A DNA stretch of 64,000 nt from contig JAJKFH010000374.1 in the NCBI GenBank assembly GCA_023333565.1, positions 3,720,001-3,784,000 on the forward strand, read 5' to 3'. Shown here piece by piece: positions 48,076 to 58,148 of the stretch. The notes under the pieces are model-generated. The model did not search any database. It was not told where the DNA came from and saw nothing but the letters and a program-made list of their open reading frames with translations. Both the position numbers and the translations under genes were made by a program. This stretch comes from Puffinus mauretanicus (lineage: Eukaryota; Chordata; Aves; Procellariiformes; Procellariidae). Numbering within the stretch: the stretch's first letter is position 1; each line of letters opens with the position of its first letter.

Positions 48076-50345
48076 AGAATAATTGAAATCAGATATAAAA
48101 TAACTCTAACCGATCCAGTCAGTCCATTTCACTGCCAGTTCAATTCCACATTGCTGTGCTGTAATGCATATGCATTTTGCTTTGTTAAGTTTGAAATGTC
48201 TTAAGTGCTTTTCTTTTTGTGGAGCCTAGTAGAAGCCCGTGTTGAGAAGATTACAGCAAATGCGTACTGCAAGAGCAGTGTAAAGGGCATGGTTCTTTCA
48301 TCCCCAGTACTGTTTGCTTTGGAGACTACCAGCCAGAGATACTCCTGGTGGATGAAGCACACTCTTTTCTTTCCCTTGAGCAAAGTGACTCTCCATGCAG
48401 CGTTCGTGTCCCTGGCTCATCCAGGGCTCAGAAAGCTAGCAGCTAGATTCTGAGCTCATTTTTATGGGTCTTGCTCCTTTACCCTCACTGCTGTTACTTT
48501 AGAGAGAAGAATTCTGGCCCAGAACTGTAAATCCTGGATGGTCTCCAGCAAGGTAGGGCAGAGAAAAAAAAAATTCTTAATTTTGAAGCTTTCTGTTTGA
48601 AGCTTCTCAGGGGGAGCAGTTCTTTTCAGGAAGATGAAGGAAAGTGCATAGCTGCACAAGGAGGGGATGCACCCAAGACCAGGTTGCTCAGGAATGGTGA
48701 TGGTAAGTGCGGTTTGGGATGCAAATGCTGGAATTGTTGGCAGGTAAATCCCCAAGCATGGCTACCGAGGGCAACAGCTCTGTCGAAGACTCATTGCTGT
48801 TGTCCTCGATTCTGCAAGGGTTTTCCCTCCTCTTGAAAATATTCAGTCCTTCAGGGAAATATTTTTTTTGCAGGAGGGTGAAAGATGGGGAGAGACCTCC
48901 AGACTCTCTTTTGCTGGGTTCCTGTGCTGATACACAAGCCCTGGCAGATGAGAGGCCAGCAGGGATCCTTTTTGTGTGTGAGGCTGTGTTTGCCAGAGAA
49001 CACTTAATGCTGGGAATGCAGGGCTGGTTTCTGTGTTTTCGGGGCGTGTTTGACATTTGTCTCTTGCTGTGTTATCTCCAGTCCCTTTTAGAGGGCTTTG
49101 AATTTGCCAGTTTGTAGAGTGCATGGTAGACTACAGGAGCTAAATGGTTAACCCTGCAGTGGTCTGGGTTGTTCTCGCTAGCTAGAGAGGAAGAAAAAAC
49201 AGCCTAAAACATTAGGAACCAGTTGTGAAATTCCCATTCCAGCAAGCTTTCCCCTGTATCGCTGGGCCTCTTTGAACTCTCAGAAGTCATGTCTCACCCA
49301 CTGACTACTTTTCCCCCCAAACAGGTGGCTGTTGCAGTCTTTTCTCTACTGTGTTGGGGACTGGGGAGGGTGGAGGGAGAAGACAGCACAGGAACAGAGC
49401 CGCGTTTTCCCCTCTTGCTGGAGGGCATTATTGTCTAATAGGCAGTTTAGTCAGATGTTTGCTAGATGAGAGTCGCGGGACCTTGCGATCTCTAGGGAGA
49501 ATTCATGCAAAGCTGGAGACTATAAAAATGCCCCTGAGCAAGTGAGTTTCTAGAGATAACACTGTCATTTTTACTGAGAAATTAAAAATTAAAAGGGAGA
49601 TAGATGATGCTGCTTAAGCATACCCTGCCATTTGTCCCTCTTGGCCTTACAGACAATTTAAAGAGAAAATACTAAAATACAAAAGCTACCCGAAGAGCCT
49701 TTCACAGTATTTGTTTAAGGTCTGTATTTCACTAGCTGCGGACACCTATCCTTTGTTCCTGGTGTATTCAGTTGTTGATCCATTTTCTGTAGTAGTTCAA
49801 GATATTGTTTTGCCTTAGCATCAAAGGATAAGGCAATATATCCAGCACTTACATTATTTACATCCATGTGTGTGGGTAAACATAGTTGTTTCTTTAATAC
49901 AAACTCAGTGCTATTTTTTCAGTGTGGAAGCTGGAATGAGCAGACAGAATGATATACTTCCATGATTTAGAGGTATTCTACACTTTAAACTCAGAACATG
50001 ATTTTGTAGCTAATATTTATAGTTAGCATTAAGTAGCCCTGGTAAGCCCCTGCCACCTGGCAACTTGTGAATCTGGACTTCTGAAATGTGGGTCTGATTA
50101 AGTCAGTCTTTACCTTAGGTTTTGCACATGTAGGATGCAAATTGCATGATCTGTCTTGAAGCAATGAAGTTTAGAGCAGTTTTCAAACTAGTACAGATTT
50201 GGAAATTATTAAACATGCATATATTATGTATGGGAAAGGCCTCAGTACATTTAGGGAGGCAGGAGAACTGGAAACTGATTGGGTTTAAAAATATGGTAGT
50301 ATTTGTTTAGAAAATATTCATAGGTTTGTAAGGAAATGCCTCATA
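48076..50345. other. Unique non-coding DNA
   Basis: No recognised gene. The region around 48600-49120 has open frames of 93-136 codons on both strands with no known domain and mutual overlap, so it is treated as non-coding. Confidence 0.5.
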
Positions 50346-50350
50346 CAAGG

Positions 50351-50443
50351 TGTGCTGGTTTTGGCTGGAATAGAGTTAATTTTCTTCACAGCAGCTAGTA
50401 TGGGGCTGTGTTTTGGATTTGTGCCGGAAACAGTGTTGGTAAT
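50351..50443 (+). mobile_element. Outer LTR of nested insertion, left part
   Basis: The first 93 bp of a plus-strand LTR begin TGTGCTGGTTTTGGCTGG and are interrupted by the minus-strand LTR at 50444. The element resumes at about 50996. Together the two parts span about 575 bp, the same length as the intact copy at 28474-29050. Confidence 0.88.
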
Positions 50444-50991
50444 TGTTGTGGTTTAACCTGGCAGGCAGCCAAACACCACACAAGCCGCTTGCTCACTCCC
50501 CTCCCCTCCCCAGGGGATGGGGGAGAGAATTGGGGAAAAAAAGGTAAAATGTGTGGATTGAGATAAAGACTGTTTAATACAACAGAAAAGGAAGGGATGA
50601 TAATAATAATAATGATGATATAATATACAAAATGAGTGATGCACAATGCAATTGCTCACCACCTGCTGACCGATGCCTAGCCAGTCCCCAAGCAGCGATA
50701 GCCCCTCTCTGACCAACCATCAGTTTATGCTCATCAGTACTGAGCATGACATCATATGGTATGGCATATCCCGTTGGCCAGTTGGGTCAGCTGTCCTGGC
50801 TGTGCTCCCACCCAGCTTTTGTGCACCTGGCAGAGCTTGGGAAGCCGAAAAGTCCTTGACTAGTGTAAGCACTACTTAGCAATAACTAAAACATCAGTGT
50901 GTTATCAACATTCTTTTAATACTAAATCCAAAACACAGCACTATGCCAGCTACTAGGAAGAAAATTAACTCTATCCCAGCTGAAACTAGGA
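50444..50991 (-). mobile_element. Inner LTR of nested insertion, subfamily I
   Basis: This is a minus-strand LTR of about 548 bp inserted into the outer LTR. It carries the subfamily I words GCACAATGCAATTGC and an AAT-rich run (50601-50613), like the copy at 23168. The plus-strand left end is TGTTGTGGTTTAACC. The right end has lost its terminal bases (AGGA in place of AGGACA). The left flank is GTAAT and the right flank is TAAT (50992-50995). This fits a GTAAT target-site duplication with a 3-nt junction deletion. The CRE is degraded to TGACATCA (50747-50754) and the TATA-like element is not recognisable. Confidence 0.88.
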
Positions 50992-50995
50992 TAAT
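50992..50995. repeat. Remnant target-site duplication TAAT
   Basis: It matches the last four bases of GTAAT at 50439-50443. A loss of CAG across the LTR end and the first duplicated base would explain the exact sequence seen. Confidence 0.55.
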
Positions 50996-51477
50996 AACAC
51001 AGGGATATTTTCATTACTGAACAGTGCTTACACAGCGTCCTTTTCTGCTTCTCACCCTACCCCACCAGTGAGGAGGCTGGGGGTGCACAGGAAGTTGGGA
51101 GGGGACACAGCCAGGACAGTTGGCCCCAACTGACCAAAGGGATATTCCATATCATATGATGTTGTGCTCAGCATATAAAGTTGGGGGAAGAAGAAGGAAG
51201 GGGGGGGCATTCGGAGTGATGGTGTTTGTCTTCCCAAGTAACCGTGACGCCTGATGGAGCCCTGCTTTCCTTTTTCCTGCCGATGGGAAGTAGTGAATGA
51301 ATCCCTTGTTTTGCTTTGCTTGTGTGTGCGGCTTTTGGTTTGCCTATTAAACTGTCTTAATCTCAACCCATGAGTTTTCTCACTTTTACTCTTCTGATTC
51401 TCTGCCGCATCCCACCCGGGGGGAGTGAGCAAGCGGCTGTGTGGTGCTTAGTTGCTGGCTGGGGTTAAACCATGACA
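50996..51477 (+). mobile_element. Outer LTR of nested insertion, right part, subfamily II
   Basis: The interrupted plus-strand LTR continues. It has CATATAAA at 51172-51179, a degraded CRE just upstream, the subfamily II segment (CATTCGGAGTGATGG; AAGTAACCGTGACGC), ATTAAA at 51346-51351, and ends GGGGTTAAACCATGACA. Compared with the minus-strand copies at 27073 and 28474 it lacks about 20 bp near 51275, just before CTGCCGATGGGAAG. The flanks CAAGG (left) and CAGAG (right) agree at three of five bases, so the target-site duplication is doubtful or eroded. Confidence 0.88.
51172..51179 (+). promoter_or_regulatory. TATA-like box of the outer LTR
   Basis: CATATAAA lies in the same position as the TATA-like element of the other copies. 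The CRE that normally precedes it is damaged (TGATGTTG), so the promoter is probably weakened. Confidence 0.5.
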
Positions 51478-51482
51478 CAGAG

Positions 51483-52777
51483 AGAAGGAAAAAAAAACCA
51501 CTAACGCTCATACTGTATGAATGAGTTGTTCATAGAAATGCACTGTTGTAATAGAGCCGTCAAGTTTCCCTGCTGCAGCAGGCGTCTGGAGTGAAGTCTC
51601 TTCTGTTGGTGGGACGTGCTGGATGGGAGGCTGGCTTGGGCTGCCTCGCCTAAGGTGTGCCGGCCCATGTCAGGGGGGTAGGGGGAAGGTGTTGAGTGCT
51701 GCATGGTGGTCAGGTTGCTGGGGGGAGTACTGGGTGCATCGATTGAGGTTTGCTGGCTGGGCTGTGCGTGTGGGTGGGAAGGGGCTCCAAGACTGTAGAG
51801 CAGGGTCAGAGTGTCTGAACTGTGGGGATGCAGCACTGGCATGGTGGGCGACTGCTTCATTTCTAGGATCCATGCCATATGAAGGAAGGGTGTTTATGCC
51901 CTGCGTGGGCTTGGCTGATGGACTTGGTATTTGAATCAAGATGCGTTTGCAGAGCTGCATGCAGGAAGCATCCTGACTGCTTGACTGCTTGTTGCCTGCA
52001 ATCACCTTAATGTTAGGAGTTGCTTGCTTTTGTGAGTGATATAGAAGCTCCCCCATATACACTGTGATGTTTTCCAGGTCTCAGACTGAGCCTCTTTTCC
52101 AACTTATAGCTATTTCTCAGGCAATAGCAGCTTTATGCTGCAGGAGGATGACAATGAGGATAATCCCAATTGGGCACTATCTCATGTGGTGACAGTGACC
52201 AAGCATGTCAGCTTGGAGAGGAGCGGGGAGACACAGATTTGTTTCTCTCTCCAGCCCAGCTCCCTGCCCTCCCTCAGCAGTGCACGGGCTGCTGCTGTCT
52301 CACAGCCTCTCTTACACAGGACAACACAATTACCCCGTGCTTACAGCCTTACTTATAGGATCTTTAACTTGCTGGCAGGGAAAGTGCTGATGCACTTTTA
52401 TGTGGTAGAAGGAAAATACCTTATCTAAACAAGCAACTGTTTTTGCTATAAACAAACCTGACATGCTCAAACAAGCAATGCTATCACTAAATCCCTGCAC
52501 TAGTTACCTGCTAGTGGCGAAGTGTTGGCCGCAGGAATAGGGTAGCAAGATTCAGGGGTATTAGCAATAGGAAAATTTTCTAGTATTTTAAGTGGTAATG
52601 CCTTAAAGTATTTTGTGTCAAACCTTAAAAGAAGTTAGCCTAACTGGCTTAGTGGTCTTTTCTGACTCCAACGGCTATACGTCCTGTCCTTGCTGTTCTC
52701 TGATAACATAATGTTATGTCACCAGTAATGAACTGGAGTATTTCAAAGTCTGAGTGTCACTGCTAGGGAAGGCAGTT
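51483..52777. other. Unique non-coding DNA with G-rich plus strand
   Basis: No recognised gene. Two overlapping minus-strand frames of about 125-130 codons (51501-51878 and 51670-52062) encode Pro/Ser/His/Gln-rich peptides because the strand is C-rich here. I recognise no domain. A TGA lies four codons above the first Met of the longer frame, so it does not extend. Confidence 0.45.
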
Positions 52778-52892
52778 ATGCCATTATCTCCATTTTGAAA
52801 TTGAGACATAGGAGTCGAGATGACATGGCAAGGGTTTTCGGGTAGCTGTGAGACATGGGACACAATCCAGACATCCTTGTTCCTGGGCATTT
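52778..52892 (-). repeat. MIR-like SINE fragment
   Basis: Read on the plus strand, CATTATCTCCATTTTGAAATTGAGACATAGGAG is followed by ACATGGCAAGGG and GTAGCTGTGAGACATGGGACACAATCCAGA. This is the reverse complement order of MIR from post-core to tRNA-related part. Confidence 0.58.
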
Positions 52893-53798
52893 AGGGTCCT
52901 TTGTTGTCGTGCTCTTGTGAGAATGACTTAAAAATCATCCATGGCAACAGGTGGTAAAATTGTGCTTTTTCAGTCTTTATGCAAGGAGGAATGGTGAATA
53001 GGCTGTCATTGTTGTATGACTGGGAGGTGCAGTAAGGAGGCTTTAAGTCGTGACTGTGTGTTCTATCAGGTGTATGACTATATTTAACCCTATGTCTGAA
53101 TTAATTTCTCTTTTCTGCCTTAGAAGAAAATTGTTACCATAAACATGATTATAGCTAGCTTAAAAAATCACCATTACATAGAGTAGATAGACTGAGAGAG
53201 TTCACATCCCTGATGGTGCTGTGTGGAACTGGCCCTGCCTGGCTGCAAGGGAGATGGGGGAAGAAGTACGGCTCATATCCACAAAGAAATGTGTTACCTT
53301 AGTGCTACCACATGTTGGAAGTCCCAAGGAGGTTCATGAAAGCTAGATACCTAGGAATCTATGTAGAAATTTGGGCCAAGATCTGCGAATTCACTAGTAC
53401 GTTTCCCTAGGTGCAAAAGTTGTGTTTCTTTCAGGTTTTAACAGCCCTTTTGGTAGATTACTCTCAGCTAGCACTGAACTGTGTGTAATATGCTATTTTT
53501 TAATATTGAGATCAGTCATGGCGGGACTTGGCTTGCCTAATACTTATGGAGAAGATTATCTAATTTTTAAAAAAGTCTGGAAAGATAGTCCTGGGTGTTT
53601 TTGTTTAGGAAAAAGGAAAAATAAATAGAATGAACAAAACATTAGAAAATATCTTATCTTGTGTATAAGCAAATAAACATAATAGAAGAACACTGTGAAT
53701 AGAAAAGTAGTTTCTCTCCATCTCCCAGCTCCGTAATCTGAGGACAATGGAGGACTTCAGAGAAGAAACAGAAGTATCTTGCGCTAATAAACATGAAT

Positions 53799-54042
53799 AG
53801 CAGTATGGGTAAATGGTTAAAATTCAAGACTGGAGCTACAGAAGAAGTTCTTATCTTGTTCCATTGCAGATATATGGTATGACCTTGGGGAAACCCACTG
53901 TCACATCATGTGCCTCAACTTCCCAGTCTCTAAAGACGGGCATTTGCTTGAGTGGAACAAAAGCAAAACTTTATTGTGAGACTTCATTCATTTATGTTTG
54001 TAAATTATTTTGAAGTCATGGTATGGAAAGGTTATAGAAGCA
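53799..54042 (+). repeat. Nearly full-length MIR-like SINE
   Basis: The best MIR in the window. In order it shows an A-box-like start (GTATGGGTAAATGGTTAAAA), the tRNA-related end (AGACTGGAGCTACAGAAG), the core (GGTATGACCTTGGGGAAACC), the conserved TGTGCCTCAACTTCCCAGTC segment, and a 3' end (TGTAAATTATTTTGAAGTCA, then GGAAAGGTTATAGAAG). The length of about 245 bp is near the family norm. It is diverged and inactive. Confidence 0.65.
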
Positions 54043-56639
54043 GAGAGTTTTATTTATAAAATAGGGGGAAAAAAGTATTTTTAAAAAATACGTGGAGTTA
54101 ACCTCTGAAATTCATCGTGGAAGGGTGCTATTAGAGCACAATTTATGACAGTACTGTCAGAAGCTTTAGAAATGTGTGATGACTACGTGTGTACGTGGCA
54201 GCTTTGGTCATAGAAAGTTAATTTCAGGTCCTAACAAGCATGAGGCAGTTCCATTACACTTACGAATAAATGCTGGTACATTTTATCTCTCTGTCTGTAG
54301 GAAATGGTCAATATCAGACAGGTTAGTCTGGGGAGAATGCTGAAGCATTGATCTTTTCGGCCTTATCAAATATGCAGACTAAAGTTGGGTGGGATGGAAG
54401 GGTTTCTTTATTAATGAAAAACAACAGCGGTTTATTTGTATTTCTGCTATGACCAAGACAGGCCATCTCTTCTCTGTTTTAATCGGAACAGTAAAAATCT
54501 TATCTGAAACAAGCATCTGAAAATTTAGTGCAGGGCAACCTTCCACTAAATGGAGCGAGACTGGGGAAGGATTTTTGCTGGAACGAGCACATGGACTATC
54601 CAAGTGCTTTGTTCTGTGCTCAGTGCTGCTAGATCAGGGCCTTTAATTCCTTTGCTTGTTTATTTTAGTGCATGAAATGCTGCCATTTACTTTTTCTTTC
54701 CTTTGTTAGTATTGCCCTCTAGTGGATGAAATCAAAACTGCCCACCTGTGTTGCAAACCTGAGGTTGCTAGCAGATAGCGCATCATTTCCTTTCACTCCT
54801 CTTTTGGGCGGTGGGCTGACAGAGCAGGGAGATCAGAAGCCAACCCCACCATTGGGAGGAGTGATGACTGCCCAGGTATCCAGATTTGAGGTCCTGAATG
54901 GCTGCATGTTTTTTGCTATACAACCAACACATCTCCTGAGTGTTGGCAGCTCGGGCTGCGTGAGGAGTTGTACTTATTTCTCAAGGGTAACATTGCTCTT
55001 GTGCAGTGAGGAGAGCAACTTACAGCTGGTTAGAGCAAGATTCGGCAAGTGGGGCTGCTCGGCCCGAGTCGGAGGCTCAGAAGGAAATAGGTCCTCAGTG
55101 GCCAAGTTTGAAAAATGAGAGCTGCTGAGAGCCGTGCAAACTGATGACACTCCTGAATGTTATCTTCTACAGCAGCCTTGCTTTTGGGACCTTGTCAGGG
55201 ACTTTTCAGTGAGATGTCTCAATCTCTTAAAAGAGCTAACACTGTGCTTACATAGCTTAAACGTGAGTTGCTGCATGGATGATCGCTCCTAACTCATCAC
55301 TAGCCTAGTGCAAGATCTGAAAAAACCCACAGCTCCAGTAATGCATGCAGACCAAACCCAAATGTTACAGTCTGCAGTGTGGAAGTAGCAAGCTGATTCT
55401 GGCCTGAGGGGCTTGGAGCTTCCACAAAAGAAAGAAAGAAGACACAGACAAGCAGCAACTCTGTAGAAAGTTCAACCTAGAAAGGTGTCCAAGATTAAAC
55501 ACAACTGGCAGGTAAAAGTCTGCATTCCCAAATTCCAGGATGTACATTTTTGCAAACATCCATATTTAGTTTTTTATCTCTTGGAAATCTTGCCTTGTAG
55601 GTACTCACTGGGCCTGATGCCCCTTACTTTGCTTGTCACAGCCCATAGCTATAAGGGATGAGGAACAAAGAAGGAGTCCAGAGAAAGAGCCAGCGGCTGA
55701 GTGTATTCAGTGAAAAGCACATTCAGATATGTCTCTGTACAAGGTGAAAGCTCGTTGTGGTCCCTCAGCGAATGCGCTTGCTGTGGCCAAGTTTCTTTTT
55801 CTGATGTTTCAGTTGTCGGAGCCTCAGTACTCAGACCTATGTCCTGTGCAGGCTGTTTGGTTTGGCTACAGGAGATAGCACAGAAAAGCTTTGCATTGCT
55901 GCATGCTAGCGTTCGTGCAAGGAACCCGTACAGAGTTTCTCAGAGCACCTCTGTGGGCAGCATCCATAATATCTATGTTTAGTAAACTGATCTGTCTGCT
56001 CGCTGCTGGCCAAGCACCAGCACCTGGGAGCGACGTGCATGATTTTACAGATCCCTTGGTAGGAAATACCCTTGGTTTTACAAAAGTGCAGAGAGCTTAC
56101 CTGTATTAGTTTAGGAGAATGCAGCATTTAATTTTACAAGTCATCAAATTACTAGAACATCAAGACAATATACATTCATATTTTAATTTAATATTAGTTT
56201 TCCTTCATTTTGGTGTTTGGTAGATTTGGGTAATGTGAGTTACCAGTGCCCCCTCCCGGGTGAGACCAGGCTTGTTCACAGCTGCCTGGCTCCTCCAGCA
56301 CTTCCCCTGAAACCCAACCATGCCGAGCCGTTGCTTGTGGAGAAGCTCAGCTCCTGCTTTCTCTGCCTGTTGCCAGGTGACCCTACCACACAGTGACAAA
56401 ATCCCAGGAATGATGCTTGATCGTTTTGATCAAGAGGGAATTCTCATAAATGTGAGCTTTTTAGTTTGTCCTCCCGTATAGAGGAGGCAAGCCAAGCGTC
56501 TGCTGCATTTTTTCTGCTTTTGCTGCTCACAAACTAGGTAATAAAAGGGCCAAACAGTGCCTCATGTGGTATGAAAACCTGGAAGTGACATAATTCTAAA
56601 CTCTCTAAGGAAAAAGAGACTTACTTTCCTATGATAGAA
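54043..56639. other. Unique non-coding DNA
   Basis: No recognised gene. An open frame of 130 codons at 54726-55118 (plus) has no known domain. A short AAAG run lies at about 55427-55440. Confidence 0.5.
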
Positions 56640-56757
56640 AATGCTGCATAAAATGTGCTGTGTGCCTGCTCTCTGTACCTGAAACTGAGGCACGGGGAGA
56701 GGAGCTGGTTTAGCCAGATCTACCAGCAGATCTGCAGGAACAGACCTGGGTTCCAAT
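56640..56757 (-). repeat. MIR-like SINE fragment
   Basis: GAAACTGAGGCACGGGGAGAG is followed by TTAGCCAGATCTACCAGCAG and GACCTGGGTTCC. This is the reverse complement of MIR from post-core through core to the B-box region. Confidence 0.6.
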
Positions 56758-58064
56758 TTTCCCCCCTCTGTGCCCTGTAGACTGAATCCTGCTGCTTCAG
56801 TTTAGCAAAAACTACCAGACAGAATGATAACAGAGATTGTGGGATCCCAATCCGGTTGGGATTTTGTCAAAGGTTTGAGTTTGTCAGATCCTGTTCTCAT
56901 ACCCAATTACCACGTAATTTGCAGCCTGTTACAGGTCTGTCTTTGCCCATGCCAAATAAATACTTGTCCCTATGTGCTTCTCCTGTCCTTCTCTCTCTCC
57001 TGTTCCCTCTGTGTAGGATGTATTTTTTATTAGGATTTGGTTGCTTTTCATCGGCAGTAATAACTCCCATCCTGGCATGACAGCTGTTGAGGTGCAGTCT
57101 TTGTTTCCCTTGATAGGTTCCCAGATTGGGTTGTTTGCTGTTTGTTGTGTTTGGACAAATTTTATTTCTTGCATGTCTTACTGTTCAATAAATTGCAGCC
57201 GCAGATTTCTGTCTTTAACAGGGCAATAAAGAATCCTTCACTCTCTGCAAGCCTATCTCCCATCGTGGTCTCCCGTGGAAAATCTTTAGAGCTTATGTGC
57301 ATCATGCCTCAGAGGGAGCTATCAAACAAGACTTGGGGCTGTACTCTGAAGGGGTTTATTAACCTGACTGATGTGAATGAAGGCTGCAGGGTACTAAGGG
57401 ACTTAACTACTGAGGATGGAGAGACTCTGTAGATAAGAACTGCTTATGGAAGGACAGTTCAGCAACAGGCTGATAAAGTTGCAACCGTTTCACTCCCCTG
57501 TGAGTAATGGAACAACAAAAAAATGCTGTGGGAGACTTATTGTTATGGCCTAGGTTTCAGGAGTCGATTCTGGGGGTCTTGCTTTAGGAGCATGGTTTAT
57601 GGTTCACTAAGTTATTTAGAGCTGTTCATTGAAGTTCTCTCCTTGAGCTGTAAATAAGCCCTCCATCTGACAACTGCAAAGTAATAGTAGTGGAGGCAGA
57701 TGAGAATTTCCTGGGGAATCCCTAGCATGCTTGCCAGACTTAGATGAGATGTGGGTATATTTACCCACATACATAACTTTCTCCTAATAATGGAGACTGT
57801 TCTTTTTCAATGTGTCTTCTGTGGTATCTGATCTACCAGCAGATGGGAGTCTGTCAGCACAGCTCCTGCCACAGTGGTTAAAAGCCGATGAGTGCAGATG
57901 GGTCTCAGGGATACTTACTTCCCTTTCATCATAGCAGATCATAGGAGACAACATTCCTATTATCAAAGTGGCTGGCTGTTTTCTTGTGTTTGCCAATTGC
58001 TGTCTCGTTCTCTCTTCTACGTTAGCGGCGTTCAGGAAACATACCCCCCCTGTCAAATGCATTG
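56758..58064. other. Unique non-coding DNA
   Basis: No recognised gene. Frames at 56824-57432 are short and overlap one another without known domains. Confidence 0.5.
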
Positions 58065-58148
58065 TTCTTTTTTTTTCTTTTCCTCCCCTCTCCCCTCTCC
58101 CCTCTCCCCTTTCCCCTCTCTCCCCTCTCCCCTCTCCCCTCTCCCCCC
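58065..58148. repeat. 84-nt pure pyrimidine tract, (CTCCCCT)n-like; G-quadruplex candidate on the minus strand
   Basis: Every base from 58065 to 58148 is C or T. A T-rich start is followed by about nine units of a CTCCCCT-type 7-mer with two variants (TTCCCCT and a CTCTCCCCT spacer). The minus strand therefore has at least nine runs of four G bases spaced by two or three bases (AGA, or AAA once). That meets the usual G-quadruplex rule many times over. Pure pyrimidine tracts of this kind can also form triplex DNA. Confidence 0.85.

Noticed and set aside
51501..52062. Overlapping minus-strand Pro/Ser/His/Gln-rich frames that could be a low-complexity exon
   Set aside because: Two frames are open at once in C-rich sequence, there is a stop just above the longer frame, and no convincing acceptor or homology was seen.
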